The notes under the pieces were generated by a model. That model did no database searches and had not been told where the DNA came from. It worked only from the letters and a program-made list of their open reading frames with translations. DNA of 64,000 nt from Arcticibacter sp041902385 (lineage in GTDB: Bacteria > Bacteroidota > Bacteroidia > Sphingobacteriales > Sphingobacteriaceae), in assembly GCF_041902385.1 (NCBI RefSeq), contig NZ_CP169244.1, forward strand, positions 2,976,001 through 3,040,000, read 5' to 3'. Numbering within the stretch: position 1 is the first letter of the stretch; each line of letters starts with the position of its first letter. Below, piece by piece: positions 1-8,057 of this stretch. Position numbers and translations under genes: made by a program.

Positions 1-541
1 TGGCATCGGTGAAGAAGAGGGCCCCCTGTTCATGTGCTATTGCCGCAATATCTTTTACAGGCTGGATCACCCCGGTTTCGTTGTTGGCATACATAACAGC
101 AACCAGAATGGTGTCGTCAGTTATTGCCCCCCTCAGCTTCTGCAAATCAACCAGTCCGTCGTTCTTAACCGGGAGATAGGTGATGCGGGCGCCTTGCTGC
201 TCAAGATGCTTGCATACATCGAGCACCGCTTTATGCTCTGTCTGGCAGGTTATAATGTGATTGCCTTTTGAGCGATACGCCTCAAAGACTCCCTTGATAG
301 CGAGGTTGTTTGCTTCAGTGGCTCCGGAGGTGAACACGATTTCTTTTTCTGAAGCTCCAATCAGACCGGCCACCTTCTCCCGCGACAGATCTACCGCTTC
401 TTCTGCCACCCATCCGAACACATGATTCTTGCTGGCTGCATTGCCAAATTTTACGGTAAAATAAGGAAGCATTGCCTCAAGTACTCTTGGGTCAACCGGG
501 GTGGTAGCGTTATAGTCTAAATAAACCGGAAGATTTTTCAT
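1..541 (-). CDS. Cysteine desulfurase (NifS/IscS type), N-terminal part only
   Basis: PLP-dependent enzyme that takes sulfur from cysteine for Fe-S cluster or tRNA thiolation. Translation from the ATG at 541 begins MKNLPVYLDYNATTPVDP, the typical start of the family (LDYNATTP). Further motifs are the TSGATEANN segment, the TEHKAVLD histidine that stacks on PLP, and the NNETG motif near residue 160. About 180 codons are visible. The Schiff-base lysine and the catalytic cysteine lie left of the window, so the subtype cannot be decided. A TATCTTTG -7 box lies just upstream at 571-578. Divergent from the L31 gene. Confidence 0.93.
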   Translation of the reverse strand, partial: MKNLPVYLDYNATTPVDPRVLEAMLPYFTVKFGNAASKNHVFGWVAEEAVDLSREKVAGLIGASEKEIVFTSGATEANNLAIKGVFEAYRSKGNHIITCQTEHKAVLDVCKHLEQQGARITYLPVKNDGLVDLQKLRGAITDDTILVAVMYANNETGVIQPVKDIAAIAHEQGALFFTDA

Positions 542-570
542 CTTTGTACACGAAAGTCGTTGCTTCTATA

Positions 571-578
571 CAAAGATA
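571..578 (-). promoter_or_regulatory. -7 box of the cysteine desulfurase promoter
   Basis: On the minus strand this reads TATCTTTG, an exact match to the Bacteroidota -7 consensus TAnnTTTG. It is 30 bases upstream of the ATG, giving a leader of roughly 20-25 nt. Confidence 0.6.
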
Positions 579-682
579 AACAAAAAGGCAGGTAGCGGCG
601 TAAACGGGGGGCTTTGATGCATTATTTTGACTTTGGTCTGATCTGCTGCAAAGGCAGAAGTACACATTGTTTAAAAATGATT

Positions 683-712
683 TTGCATTTTGAAAATTAA
701 GTCGCATATTTG
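683..712 (+). promoter_or_regulatory. Probable promoter of the L31 gene
   Basis: A TTG at 683-685 and CATATTTG at 705-712 (one mismatch to TAnnTTTG) are separated by 19 bases, the normal Bacteroidota -33/-7 spacing. The ATG is at 735. Confidence 0.5.
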
Positions 713-734
713 CGCCTCTGAAAAGTTTTAGATC

Positions 735-983
735 ATGAAGGCTGATTTGCATCCAAAGAATTATAGATTAGTTGTTTTTAAAGATATGTCTAACGACTAT
801 TCTTTCATTACCAAGTCATGTATTGACACAAAAGAAACCATTAAATGGGAAGATGGTAATGAGTATCCATTAGTAAAGCTCGAAATCTCTCACACTTCAC
901 ATCCTTTCTATACAGGTAAGATGAAGCTGGTAGATACAGCTGGACGTATTGATAAGTTCCGTAACCGTTACGCTAAGAAGTAA
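735..983 (+). CDS. rpmE2: 50S ribosomal protein L31 type B
   Basis: Large-subunit ribosomal protein of 82 aa, normal length for type B L31. It opens MKADLHPKNYRLVVFKD and contains the SHPFYTGK segment and the basic RNRYAKK end typical of the family. It lacks the CxxC zinc-binding pairs of type A L31, so it is the zinc-independent form. It is a single-gene unit, with a promoter at 683-712 and a strong intrinsic terminator 26 bases after the stop. Confidence 0.96.
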   Translation: MKADLHPKNYRLVVFKDMSNDYSFITKSCIDTKETIKWEDGNEYPLVKLEISHTSHPFYTGKMKLVDTAGRIDKFRNRYAKK

Positions 984-1008
984 TAGTTAAAAAAGATATA
1001 AATTTTCG

Positions 1009-1038
1009 AAAGTCCCGGTCAACAGCCGGGACTTTTTT
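1009..1038 (+). terminator. Intrinsic terminator after the L31 gene
   Basis: Stem AGTCCCGG (1011-1018) pairs with CCGGGACT (1026-1033), with a 7-base loop. Flanking A and T residues extend the stem, and a run of seven T follows. Confidence 0.9.
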
Positions 1039-1046
1039 TATTTTTG
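1039..1046 (+). promoter_or_regulatory. -7 box of the GlmU-like gene
   Basis: TATTTTTG matches TAnnTTTG exactly and ends 7 bases before the ATG at 1053. Transcription should start at or next to the start codon, so the mRNA is probably leaderless. The box also overlaps the T-run of the L31 terminator. Confidence 0.6.
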
Positions 1047-1052
1047 CGACAA

Positions 1053-2234
1053 ATGACCATTGTTCTGTTTGATGATTCAGCGCGAGACAGTTTGTTGCCT
1101 TTAACATTTACACGTCCGGTTGCTGCGCTGAGAGTCGGAATTCTGACTATAGCGGAGAAATGGGCGAGATGTCTGAAGGGAGAGCCTTCTTATCTTACAG
1201 CTCAGTATCTCCAGGAGAAATTTAAGTATACCTTATCTGACGATAATATTTTTATAAACGGTTCCGTTTGCCCTGATCCTGAACTTCTTGAAGCGATCGA
1301 TACACTGCAGGAAGGTGATGCCCTCATGCAGCAGGATGTATTGGTTGCTGTTAAGCTGCCGGCTTCTGCTGCCGCTGGTTTTTCTGTGAATATGAAGGGA
1401 CTCAGGGCTCTTCAGTATGAGCATAAGTTCGTGCGGATTGTTCACCCCGAAGATGTTTTTCTCAGTAATGACATAGAGCTCCGTAAGGATTATAGCTTAT
1501 TAACGTTTGGGAGGACTTCTGCTTCCCTTAGTGCGACCAATACCGTTCTGGGAGATCAGATATTTGTGGAAGAGGGAGCGGTGGCTGAATGCAGCACGTT
1601 CAATACGCTGCAGGGACCGATTTACCTCGGCGCACGCTCTGAAGTGTGGGAAGGCTGCTCTATCCGGGGTGCCTTCGCCTTGTGTCATGACTCGCAGGTG
1701 AAGATGGGAGCGAAGATCTATTCGAAGACCACCATAGGGCCTTTCTGCCGCATTGGTGGCGAGGTAAATAATGCCGTTATTCAGGCGTTCTCGTCAAAAG
1801 GGCATGAAGGGTATCTGGGCAACTCGGTGGTAGGTGAATGGTGTAATCTTGGTGCCGACAGCAATAATTCAAATCTGAAGAATAACTACGCTCCCGTGAA
1901 GTTGTGGGACTATAGCAGCAGCCAGATGAGGAGTACCGGTCTGCAGTTCTGCGGTCTTATCATGGCCGACCATGCCAAGTGCGGGATCAATACCATGTTT
2001 AATACGGGGACGGTGGCTGGAGTTGGCGCCAATGTTTTTGGCGGCGGATTTCCGCCTAACTTTATTCCTGATTTTTCCTGGGGCGGGGCAGAGGGATTAC
2101 AGACCCATCTGCTTGAGAAGGCCTTCGAGACGGTAGAGCGCGTTTTTGAGCGAAGAGGCCGATTATTTGATGATACTGAAAAACAAATTCTTAGTAAAGT
2201 TTTTGATCTAACTAAACATTATAGAAATTTTTAA
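1053..2234 (+). CDS. GlmU-family putative sugar nucleotidyltransferase
   Basis: About 393 aa. Residues 1-170 resemble the degenerate nucleotidyltransferase domain of the Bacteroidota GlmU-like family (opening MTIVLFDDSARDSLLPLTFT). Residues 175-340 carry hexapeptide-type repeats of a left-handed beta-helix (for example AFSSKGHEGYLGNSVVGEW and MFNTGTVAGVGANVFGGG). A role in making a nucleotide sugar is inference; the substrate is unknown. A TTG nine bases further upstream stays in frame, but it lies inside the -7 box, so the ATG at 1053 is preferred. Probably co-transcribed with tpiA (10-base gap). Confidence 0.85.
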   Translation: MTIVLFDDSARDSLLPLTFTRPVAALRVGILTIAEKWARCLKGEPSYLTAQYLQEKFKYTLSDDNIFINGSVCPDPELLEAIDTLQEGDALMQQDVLVAVKLPASAAAGFSVNMKGLRALQYEHKFVRIVHPEDVFLSNDIELRKDYSLLTFGRTSASLSATNTVLGDQIFVEEGAVAECSTFNTLQGPIYLGARSEVWEGCSIRGAFALCHDSQVKMGAKIYSKTTIGPFCRIGGEVNNAVIQAFSSKGHEGYLGNSVVGEWCNLGADSNNSNLKNNYAPVKLWDYSSSQMRSTGLQFCGLIMADHAKCGINTMFNTGTVAGVGANVFGGGFPPNFIPDFSWGGAEGLQTHLLEKAFETVERVFERRGRLFDDTEKQILSKVFDLTKHYRNF

Positions 2235-2244
2235 AAATTAAACG

Positions 2245-3012
2245 ATGAGAAAGAAAATTGTCGCCGGTAACTGGAAAATGAACATGGATTACACTGCAGG
2301 TGTAAGTCTTTTTTCAGAAGTGATCAATATGGTTAAAGATGAAGTAAGAGGAGAACAGGAAGTGGTAGTATGCCCTCCGTTCGTTCATCTTCACAGCCTT
2401 AGCCAGCTTGCCAGTCAGCATGCCAAAATTAGTATTGGTGCTCAGAACTGTCATCAGGCTGAATCGGGCGCTTACACAGGCGAAGTATCTGCAAGCATGA
2501 TCCTGTCGGTAGGTGCTGAATATGTTATACTAGGGCACTCAGAGCGCCGTCAGTATTTCGGAGAAACAAACGAGCTCCTGGCCAAGAAGACCGACATCGC
2601 TATTCGTACCGGATTGAAGCCCATTTTCTGTATCGGAGAAACGCTCGAGGAAAGAAATAATAAAGTGCACTTTGACGTGATCAGGAAGCAGCTTGCTGAA
2701 GGTGTATTTCATCTTACAGCTGAAGATTTTGCAAAGGTAGTACTTGCTTATGAGCCGGTGTGGGCGATAGGGACAGGAGTAACAGCCAGCCCTGAGCAGG
2801 CGCAGGAAGTTCATGCTTTCATTCGTAAAGAGGTTGAAGGTCGCTACGGCGATGCTCTTGCTGCTAATACGACAATCCTTTACGGAGGTAGTTGTAATCC
2901 AAAGAACGCACCTGAACTGTTCTCTCAAGCCGACATTGACGGAGGGTTGATTGGCGGAGCATCCCTGAAGTCGAGAGATTTTACAGATATCGCTAAAGTT
3001 TTTAATCAGTAA
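2245..3012 (+). CDS. tpiA: Triosephosphate isomerase
   Basis: Interconverts glyceraldehyde-3-phosphate and dihydroxyacetone phosphate in glycolysis, in the cytosol. 255 aa, the usual length. Lys11 in GNWKMN, catalytic His98 in ILGHSERR, catalytic Glu170 in AYEPVWAIGTG and the phosphate-binding YGGS and GGLIGGASL loops are all present. Located 10 bases after the GlmU-like gene and 3 bases before prmA, so probably one operon. Confidence 0.98.
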   Translation: MRKKIVAGNWKMNMDYTAGVSLFSEVINMVKDEVRGEQEVVVCPPFVHLHSLSQLASQHAKISIGAQNCHQAESGAYTGEVSASMILSVGAEYVILGHSERRQYFGETNELLAKKTDIAIRTGLKPIFCIGETLEERNNKVHFDVIRKQLAEGVFHLTAEDFAKVVLAYEPVWAIGTGVTASPEQAQEVHAFIRKEVEGRYGDALAANTTILYGGSCNPKNAPELFSQADIDGGLIGGASLKSRDFTDIAKVFNQ

Positions 3013-3015
3013 GCC

Positions 3016-3852
3016 TTGGATTACTACGAGTTTAGTTTTAAAGTAACCACTGAAGAGGATTACCAGCGCGACCTGCTTCTGCAAGCAATTGCAGAAGCAG
3101 GTTTTGACACTTTTGAGGAAACACCCGAGGGTTTTAATGCCTATATTTCTCAGTCTGCCTATGACAGAGACCTTCTCGAAAAAGCCCTGACGCCTTTCTA
3201 TGCCATGTTTCGTTTCTCGTACGAGCAGAAGCTGATTCCGAAAAAGAATTGGAATGAGGTGTGGGAGAGTAACTTTGAACCGATAACCATTGACAACAAA
3301 TGTTTCGTGAGAGCCACATTTCACGAACCGAGACCAGAATTTCCGATCGAGATAGTGATTGATCCGAGAATGTCGTTCGGGACGGGACACCATCAGACTA
3401 CGGCAATGATGATCCGCTTCCTGCTTGAAGATTCGATGCAGGATAAACGGGTTCTTGATATGGGTTGCGGAACAGGGATTCTGGCTATCCTCGCCAGAAA
3501 ACTAGGCGCGTCTGAAGTTACAGCCATTGACTACGACCCCGTTTGTTACGAGAGTGCAATAGAGAACGCCGCGTTGAATGAGACCGACGGTATACAGGTC
3601 CTCTGCGGGTCAAAGGAGGCAATTCCGCACGCTACATTCGATGTGATTATTGCGAATATCAACCGCAATATTTTACTCGACCAGATATCGCGGTACGCAG
3701 AAGCGATGGCCGCCGGCGGGATTCTTTATCTCAGTGGTTTTTATAATGAAGACTGTGCAGCCCTCATGGAAGAAGCTGGCAGATATTCTTTCTCGTTCCT
3801 CGACAAAAAGGAACAGGATAACTGGGCGGCTCTCAAACTTTTGAAGGCTTAA
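3016..3852 (+). CDS. prmA: Ribosomal protein L11 methyltransferase
   Basis: SAM-dependent trimethylation of ribosomal protein L11. 278 aa. The N-terminal substrate-recognition domain (1-110) is followed by the signature MSFGTGHHQTT (119-129), SAM motif I LDMGCGTGILA (147-157), and IANINRNIL, the PrmA form of the (N/D)PPY region. The start is TTG, three bases after the tpiA stop. The next in-frame ATG would remove conserved residues, so TTG is the likely start. Translational coupling to tpiA is inferred from the spacing. Confidence 0.94.
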   Translation: MDYYEFSFKVTTEEDYQRDLLLQAIAEAGFDTFEETPEGFNAYISQSAYDRDLLEKALTPFYAMFRFSYEQKLIPKKNWNEVWESNFEPITIDNKCFVRATFHEPRPEFPIEIVIDPRMSFGTGHHQTTAMMIRFLLEDSMQDKRVLDMGCGTGILAILARKLGASEVTAIDYDPVCYESAIENAALNETDGIQVLCGSKEAIPHATFDVIIANINRNILLDQISRYAEAMAAGGILYLSGFYNEDCAALMEEAGRYSFSFLDKKEQDNWAALKLLKA

Positions 3853-3900
3853 AAGAGTTTTTATACAGAAGAAAAAATTTCTTTTAAATTATTTGTTTTT

Positions 3901-3932
3901 TTGCTGAAGCTTGCTGACTGCATGTATTTTTG
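3901..3932 (+). promoter_or_regulatory. Promoter of the Mpl-type ligase gene
   Basis: TTG at 3901-3903 and TATTTTTG at 3925-3932 (exact TAnnTTTG) are 21 bases apart. The frame is open from 3930, but that would start inside the -7 box; the ATG at 3969 fits this promoter. Confidence 0.55.
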
Positions 3933-3968
3933 ATCAGGAGGCCAGTAAAGAGTTTGTTGACAATTATT

Positions 3969-5327
3969 ATGAGGGTACATTTTATTGCTGTAGGCGGAAG
4001 TGCAATGCATAATCTTGCGATCGCCCTGAAGCAAAAAGGACACGAAGTGACAGGATCAGATGATGCTATATACGAGCCATCAAGATCGAGACTGGAAAAG
4101 TATGGAATATTGCCTTCTGCTATGGGCTGGTATCCCGAAAATATACATGAGGGCCTCGATGCTGTTATCCTGGGCATGCATGCACGAGCAGACAATCCGG
4201 AACTGTTGAAGGCAAAGGACTTGAATCTGAAGATCTACTCATATCCCGAATATATTTTCGAACAATCAAAAGAGAAGCGAAGAATAGTAGTGGGTGGAAG
4301 TCATGGGAAGACGACAATTACTTCTATGATCATCCATGTGCTCCAGAAATGCGGATTAGATTTCGACTATATGGTTGGTGCGCAGCTGGAAGGGTTTGAG
4401 ACGATGGTGCGGCTCTCTGACGCCCCGGTTATGGTGATCGAAGGAGATGAGTATCTCACTTCTCCTATTGACCGCCGTCCGAAGTTTCACGTATACCAGG
4501 CGAACATCGGCATTATCAGCGGAATAGCCTGGGATCACATCAACGTATTTCCCACATTCGACAACTACGTAGAGCAGTTTAAAATTTTTCTTGAGACGAT
4601 TGTGCCCGGTGGGACCATCGTCTATAACCAGGAAGACGCTGTGGTGAATAAAATTGTAAACGAATCAGCAGCAGATGTAGCAAAAAAAGGATATGCTGTA
4701 CCCGCCCACCATACAGACAAAGGCACAACATTTCTGGATGTAAGCAATAAAATTATTCCATTGCTCGTTTTTGGTAGACATAATCTATCTAACATAGAGG
4801 CTGCACATCGGGCTTGTGCTGAACTGGGGATTGCTGATGATCAGTTCTATGACGCAATATCCTCATTCAAAGGAGCTTCAAAGCGGCTTGAGTTGCTAGG
4901 GAAGAACGAAGAAACTTCCGTTTTTAAAGATTTCGCCCATTCTCCTTCTAAATTAAAAGCAACCATTGAGGCTGTAAAAGAACAGTTTCCCGACCGTGAA
5001 CTGGTAGCTGCAATTGAGCTTCATACGTTCAGTAGTCTGAACAGAGAGTTCTTGAATGAGTACAGGGGAACCATGGACAAGGCCGACGTGCCGATTGTCT
5101 TTATAAACCGGCACACTTTTGAACAAAAAAAGATGGAGCCCTACGGTGAAAATGTAGTAAAAGAAGCATTTGGTAACGGAAAGTTAAATTTTTTCAACAA
5201 TAATGAAATATTGGTCGAATTTTTGAGTTCTATTAATTATAAGAGGAAAAACTTGCTTCTAATGAGCTCTGGTGATTTTGGCGGGCTGGACCTGGCAAAG
5301 ATTGCTGAAAGAGTTTTGGGAAAATAG
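3969..5327 (+). CDS. mpl: UDP-N-acetylmuramate tripeptide ligase (Mpl-type, Mur ligase family)
   Basis: ATP-dependent cytosolic ligase that attaches recycled L-Ala-D-Glu-mDAP tripeptide to UDP-MurNAc; in Bacteroidota it is often called peptidoglycan synthetase. About 452 aa from the ATG at 3969. The Rossmann start is VHFIAVGGSAMHNLA, the Mur ATP loop is GGSHGKTTITS (about 109-119), the central domain includes EGDEYLTSP and GIAWDHINVFPT, and the C-terminal ligase domain includes DFAHSPSKLKATIEAV. The DEYLTSP region favours Mpl over MurC. The XRE gene starts 18 bases later. Confidence 0.85.
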   Translation: MRVHFIAVGGSAMHNLAIALKQKGHEVTGSDDAIYEPSRSRLEKYGILPSAMGWYPENIHEGLDAVILGMHARADNPELLKAKDLNLKIYSYPEYIFEQSKEKRRIVVGGSHGKTTITSMIIHVLQKCGLDFDYMVGAQLEGFETMVRLSDAPVMVIEGDEYLTSPIDRRPKFHVYQANIGIISGIAWDHINVFPTFDNYVEQFKIFLETIVPGGTIVYNQEDAVVNKIVNESAADVAKKGYAVPAHHTDKGTTFLDVSNKIIPLLVFGRHNLSNIEAAHRACAELGIADDQFYDAISSFKGASKRLELLGKNEETSVFKDFAHSPSKLKATIEAVKEQFPDRELVAAIELHTFSSLNREFLNEYRGTMDKADVPIVFINRHTFEQKKMEPYGENVVKEAFGNGKLNFFNNNEILVEFLSSINYKRKNLLLMSSGDFGGLDLAKIAERVLGK

Positions 5328-5345
5328 CGAACAAATATTGGGAAA

Positions 5346-5687
5346 ATGAAGACATTAGGAAAAAAGATAAGACTTCTCCGGCATCAGAAGGGGTGGAGTC
5401 AGGAAGATGTGGCGAGGCGGCTTGATATTTCTATTCCTGCATTTTCAAAGATCGAAACAGGTATTACGGATATTAATCTTTCGCGGCTGGAGCAGATCGC
5501 CAAGCTGTTTGATATGACAGTTGTGCAGTTGCTGACGTTTAACGATACGGAGCAGCAGGAAAAATATATTTCTGAGCTGGAATCAATTTCCAAGAGGTTG
5601 CAGGAACGGGAGACGGAGGTTATTCAGTTGCAGAAAAAGATCATTGACCTCTTTGAAGAGCTTAGAAGGTCAAAGTTATTGGCTTAA
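5346..5687 (+). CDS. XRE-family HTH regulator with C-terminal coiled coil
   Basis: 113 aa. Residues 5-61 form a Cro/CI-type helix-turn-helix (GKKIRLLRHQKGWSQEDVA, then ISIPAFSKIETGITDINLSR). Residues 70-110 are a charged heptad-like stretch likely to be a dimerising coiled coil. It has no ligand domain. Targets are unknown. It may be read through from the ligase gene 18 bases upstream. Confidence 0.85.
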   Translation: MKTLGKKIRLLRHQKGWSQEDVARRLDISIPAFSKIETGITDINLSRLEQIAKLFDMTVVQLLTFNDTEQQEKYISELESISKRLQERETEVIQLQKKIIDLFEELRRSKLLA

Positions 5688-5692
5688 GGCGG

Positions 5693-5713
5693 TGCTCCGG
5701 AAGGGCCGGAGCA
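5693..5713. terminator. Hairpin between convergent genes
   Basis: TGCTCCGG (5693-5700) pairs with CCGGAGCA (5706-5713) around a 5-base loop. It lies between the stop codons of two convergent genes. No clear T-run on either side, so a bidirectional terminator is plausible but not certain. Confidence 0.5.
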
Positions 5714-5719
5714 TTGCTC

Positions 5720-6838
5720 TTAAAACATCTTGCGAAGGGTGACATGCTTTTTGCCAAACACCGCTCCGGTAGCTTCATGTATGGCAAGCATTTTATCGTT
5801 GAAGTCGCCCACCCACGATAATTCCAGTTCCTCATACTGGTTCAGTGGCAGCACATATTCCTTTAGTTTGATGAACATAGCCGATTCAAGGCCGTGCTTC
5901 TGAAATTTCTTCTTTGTTCCCATTACAATGGCCCGCATTCTGGAAACCCCTTTCCATCTGTAGTACAGGAACTTTAGCTTTTCCACCAGTCCAAGTTTTC
6001 CTTTGAACGATTTGATGATTTGATTGGCATCAGGCAGAATGATCACAAACGAGGCCGGCTCTCCGTTTACATAGGAGAACCAGATCAGGTTCTCGTCCAT
6101 CAATACTTTCATCTTATTAAATGATTCCCTGATCGTGCTTTCGTTGATGGGCACGAAATTTTCAAAGTCGCTCCATGCGTCGTTATAAATCTCCATGAAG
6201 TCGGCAGCAAAGCGGTCTATTTCCTTCGCATTTAAATGTTCAAAGCGATAGCCCGGCTTTCTGATCACCCACTCCGCTATCCTGGTGAATCGCTCAGGGA
6301 AGGGCTTATGCACGTCCAGGTGATTGGTGATTTGCTCGTAGAGAGGCGAGAAGCCATATGTTTCAAAGAGGGTCCTGTAATAGGGAGGATTGTAGTTCAT
6401 GCCGTATGAGGGGTGCGTGAAGCCCTCCACGAGGAGTCCCCAGAACGTGTCGTTTTCTCCGAAGTTAATGGGGCCATCCATTCCGGCCATACCCTGATCC
6501 TGCAGCCATTGCCGGGCTGTGTTGAAAAGAGCGTCGGCTACCTGCTGGTCGTTGACCGACTCAAAAAAGCCGACACCTCCCACCGGCTTCTCATAAGCAT
6601 ACGCTTTTTTATTGTTGATAAAAGCTGCTATACGGCCGATAAGCCGGCCATCTGAATCTTTGGCTATCCACCTGGTTATTTTTCCATGCTGATGGAAGTT
6701 GTTTTTCTTTGGGTCGAAAACATTTTCAATATCGCTGTCCAGAGGGCAGACCCATACAGGATCATTTTTATATATAACCCGAGCAACGTCCAAGAAGTCC
6801 TTAACTGCTTTTTTGTCCCTAACTTCAGTAATAACCAT
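5720..6838 (-). CDS. GNAT-like N-acetyltransferase-fold protein (YghO-like)
   Basis: 372 aa, no signal peptide. The N-terminal part (VITEVRDKKAVKDFLDVARVIYKNDPVWV) and the central GRIAAFINNKK and NFGENDTFWGLLVEGF segments match a family common in Bacteroidota and annotated as GNAT-like, sometimes wrongly as GTP cyclohydrolase. The C-terminal half contains a second acyltransferase-like part (PASFVIILPDANQI; ELSWVGDFNDKM). Substrate unknown. Confidence 0.7.
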   Translation of the reverse strand: MVITEVRDKKAVKDFLDVARVIYKNDPVWVCPLDSDIENVFDPKKNNFHQHGKITRWIAKDSDGRLIGRIAAFINNKKAYAYEKPVGGVGFFESVNDQQVADALFNTARQWLQDQGMAGMDGPINFGENDTFWGLLVEGFTHPSYGMNYNPPYYRTLFETYGFSPLYEQITNHLDVHKPFPERFTRIAEWVIRKPGYRFEHLNAKEIDRFAADFMEIYNDAWSDFENFVPINESTIRESFNKMKVLMDENLIWFSYVNGEPASFVIILPDANQIIKSFKGKLGLVEKLKFLYYRWKGVSRMRAIVMGTKKKFQKHGLESAMFIKLKEYVLPLNQYEELELSWVGDFNDKMLAIHEATGAVFGKKHVTLRKMF

Positions 6839-6921
6839 ATTTGCAATAGTGAGAACTCTTCGCCCTTCTGTTTCCAGTTGGGCCCGGACTTTCGGTCGCG
6901 AGGTTCGTCAATTAGTGTGTT

Positions 6922-6955
6922 TAGAAAAAAAGCATTCAGTGCGGCTGAATGCTTT
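6922..6955 (-). terminator. Intrinsic terminator of the small acidic protein gene
   Basis: On the minus strand AAAGCATTCA pairs with TGAATGCTTT around a 7-base loop, with a T-run continuing (plus-strand A-run 6925-6930). It lies just downstream of the stop at 6977. Confidence 0.8.
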
Positions 6956-6976
6956 CGGTACATATGTTTTTAGATT

Positions 6977-7171
6977 CTAGTAATCGTCGTCCTCGTCATA
7001 CTCATTAAAATCGCTAAAGTCCGGCAGGTCTTCCAGTGGTTCATCAAAATCGTCATCATCATCATCTGCGAAACGTCTGCTTGTCTTCGTTTCCGCAGGC
7101 TTTATGTTCGAACTTTTAGCGCCGCTTACTGTGCTCTTACTCGTTCCTGGCTTCTTTTTTGGCGTTTTCAT
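6977..7171 (-). CDS. Small acidic hypothetical protein
   Basis: 64 aa. The basic, Lys/Ser/Thr-rich N-terminal half (MKTPKKKPGTSKSTVSGAK) is followed by a very acidic C-terminal half with a run of six Asp and the end NEYDEDDDY. It looks disordered. It has its own terminator at 6922-6955 and is separated from scpB by 116 bases. No known domain. The strongly patterned composition and the terminator support a real gene; function unknown. Confidence 0.6.
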   Translation of the reverse strand: MKTPKKKPGTSKSTVSGAKSSNIKPAETKTSRRFADDDDDDFDEPLEDLPDFSDFNEYDEDDDY

Positions 7172-7287
7172 TTTAAATAAAGTATTCGGTTAAGCGTTCT
7201 AAAATTAAAAAAGAAATTAGTATTCGGTGTTCTTTGCCGACTCAAAAATAAAAGAAAAACAATTCGCTGGAAAATGTGTATCCAAAA

Positions 7288-7848
7288 TTATTCGGGCTTT
7301 TCTCCGATCTCATTTCCGTCGGCCTGGATGTCTTTCAGCTGAGGGAGTTCAGAGCTGTTCCGGATGCCAAAATAGTCCATAAAGAGAGGGCTTGTTCCAT
7401 ATAATATCGGTCTGCCCAGGCCATCTGATTTTCCTGTAATTATGATGAGCTCTTTCTCAAGCAGCCGCTGGATAGTATAATCGCAGCTTACCCCTCTTAT
7501 CTGCTCTATCTCCAGCTTGGTGACCGGCTGTCGATATGCAATAATGGCCAGAGTTTCGAGTGCGGCCTGACTTAGTTTTTTCTTCGATTTGTGTATTTGA
7601 AGCTGATGCACCAGGGCGTAGTACCGTTGTTTGGTAAGAAATTGGTACCCTCCGTTTAGCTCGGTCAGGGCGATAGCAAACTCATCGCTGTCGTATTTAT
7701 CGCGTATCGCGTTTACGTGTTCTGCCAGCTCGGTTTCAGAGATCTCTGATCCGTCAGATGCCTGAATCACCGCTTGAATATCTTTTAATGAAAGGCTTTG
7801 CTCGGAAGCAAAAATTAAGGCCTCAATATTTAATCTCGTATTATCCAC
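7288..7848 (-). CDS. scpB: Segregation and condensation protein B
   Basis: Subunit of the SMC-ScpA-ScpB condensin-like complex for chromosome segregation. 186 aa with two winged-helix domains: N-terminal NIEALIFASEQSLSLKDIQ and C-terminal LSQAALETLAIIAYRQPVTKLEIEQIRGV, the ScpB signature, followed by LLEKELIIITGKSDGLGRPILYGTS. An acidic tail ends the protein. scpA is not adjacent. A -7 box lies 11 bases upstream, so the leader is only a few bases. Confidence 0.95.
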   Translation of the reverse strand: MDNTRLNIEALIFASEQSLSLKDIQAVIQASDGSEISETELAEHVNAIRDKYDSDEFAIALTELNGGYQFLTKQRYYALVHQLQIHKSKKKLSQAALETLAIIAYRQPVTKLEIEQIRGVSCDYTIQRLLEKELIIITGKSDGLGRPILYGTSPLFMDYFGIRNSSELPQLKDIQADGNEIGEKPE

Positions 7849-7858
7849 TTTTGCGGCG

Positions 7859-7866
7859 CAAATCTA
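7859..7866 (-). promoter_or_regulatory. -7 box of scpB
   Basis: Minus strand reads TAGATTTG, an exact TAnnTTTG match. The last base of the box is 11 bases before the ATG at 7848. Confidence 0.6.
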
Positions 7867-7895
7867 ACGGAAAAAAGTGTATGGAATGTTTAAAA

Positions 7896-7936
7896 TAAAA
7901 AAAGCGGTGAAACTTTTGGGAAGCTTCAGCCGCTAA
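7896..7936 (-). terminator. Intrinsic terminator downstream of the sensor kinase gene
   Basis: Minus-strand RNA forms AGCGGCTGAAG...TTTCACCGCT with one bulge, followed by seven T. It is about 120 bases after the kinase stop at 8058. Confidence 0.65.
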
Positions 7937-7968
7937 ACACACACTTAGATAAAAATATTTTTATTCCC

Positions 7969-8019
7969 TTAAAACAGGAGATACAGTACAATAATAAGAC
8001 GGAGTCCGTTAATTTTCAT
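7969..8019 (-). CDS. Possible 16-residue hydrophobic peptide
   Basis: ATG at 8019 to TAA at 7969 encodes MKINGLRLIIVLYLLF, a Lys/Arg start followed by a short hydrophobic stretch. It lies between the kinase stop and the terminator at 7896-7936, so it would be on the kinase transcript. No homologue is recalled and chance is quite possible. Confidence 0.2.
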   Translation of the reverse strand: MKINGLRLIIVLYLLF

Positions 8020-8057
8020 TCTTCTTTAGTTATCGGTATTGTTTAATGAGTGAACGG

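Noticed and set aside
2539..3393. 284-aa open frame on the minus strand
   Set aside because: It is antisense to tpiA and prmA, both certain genes; no domain and no promoter.
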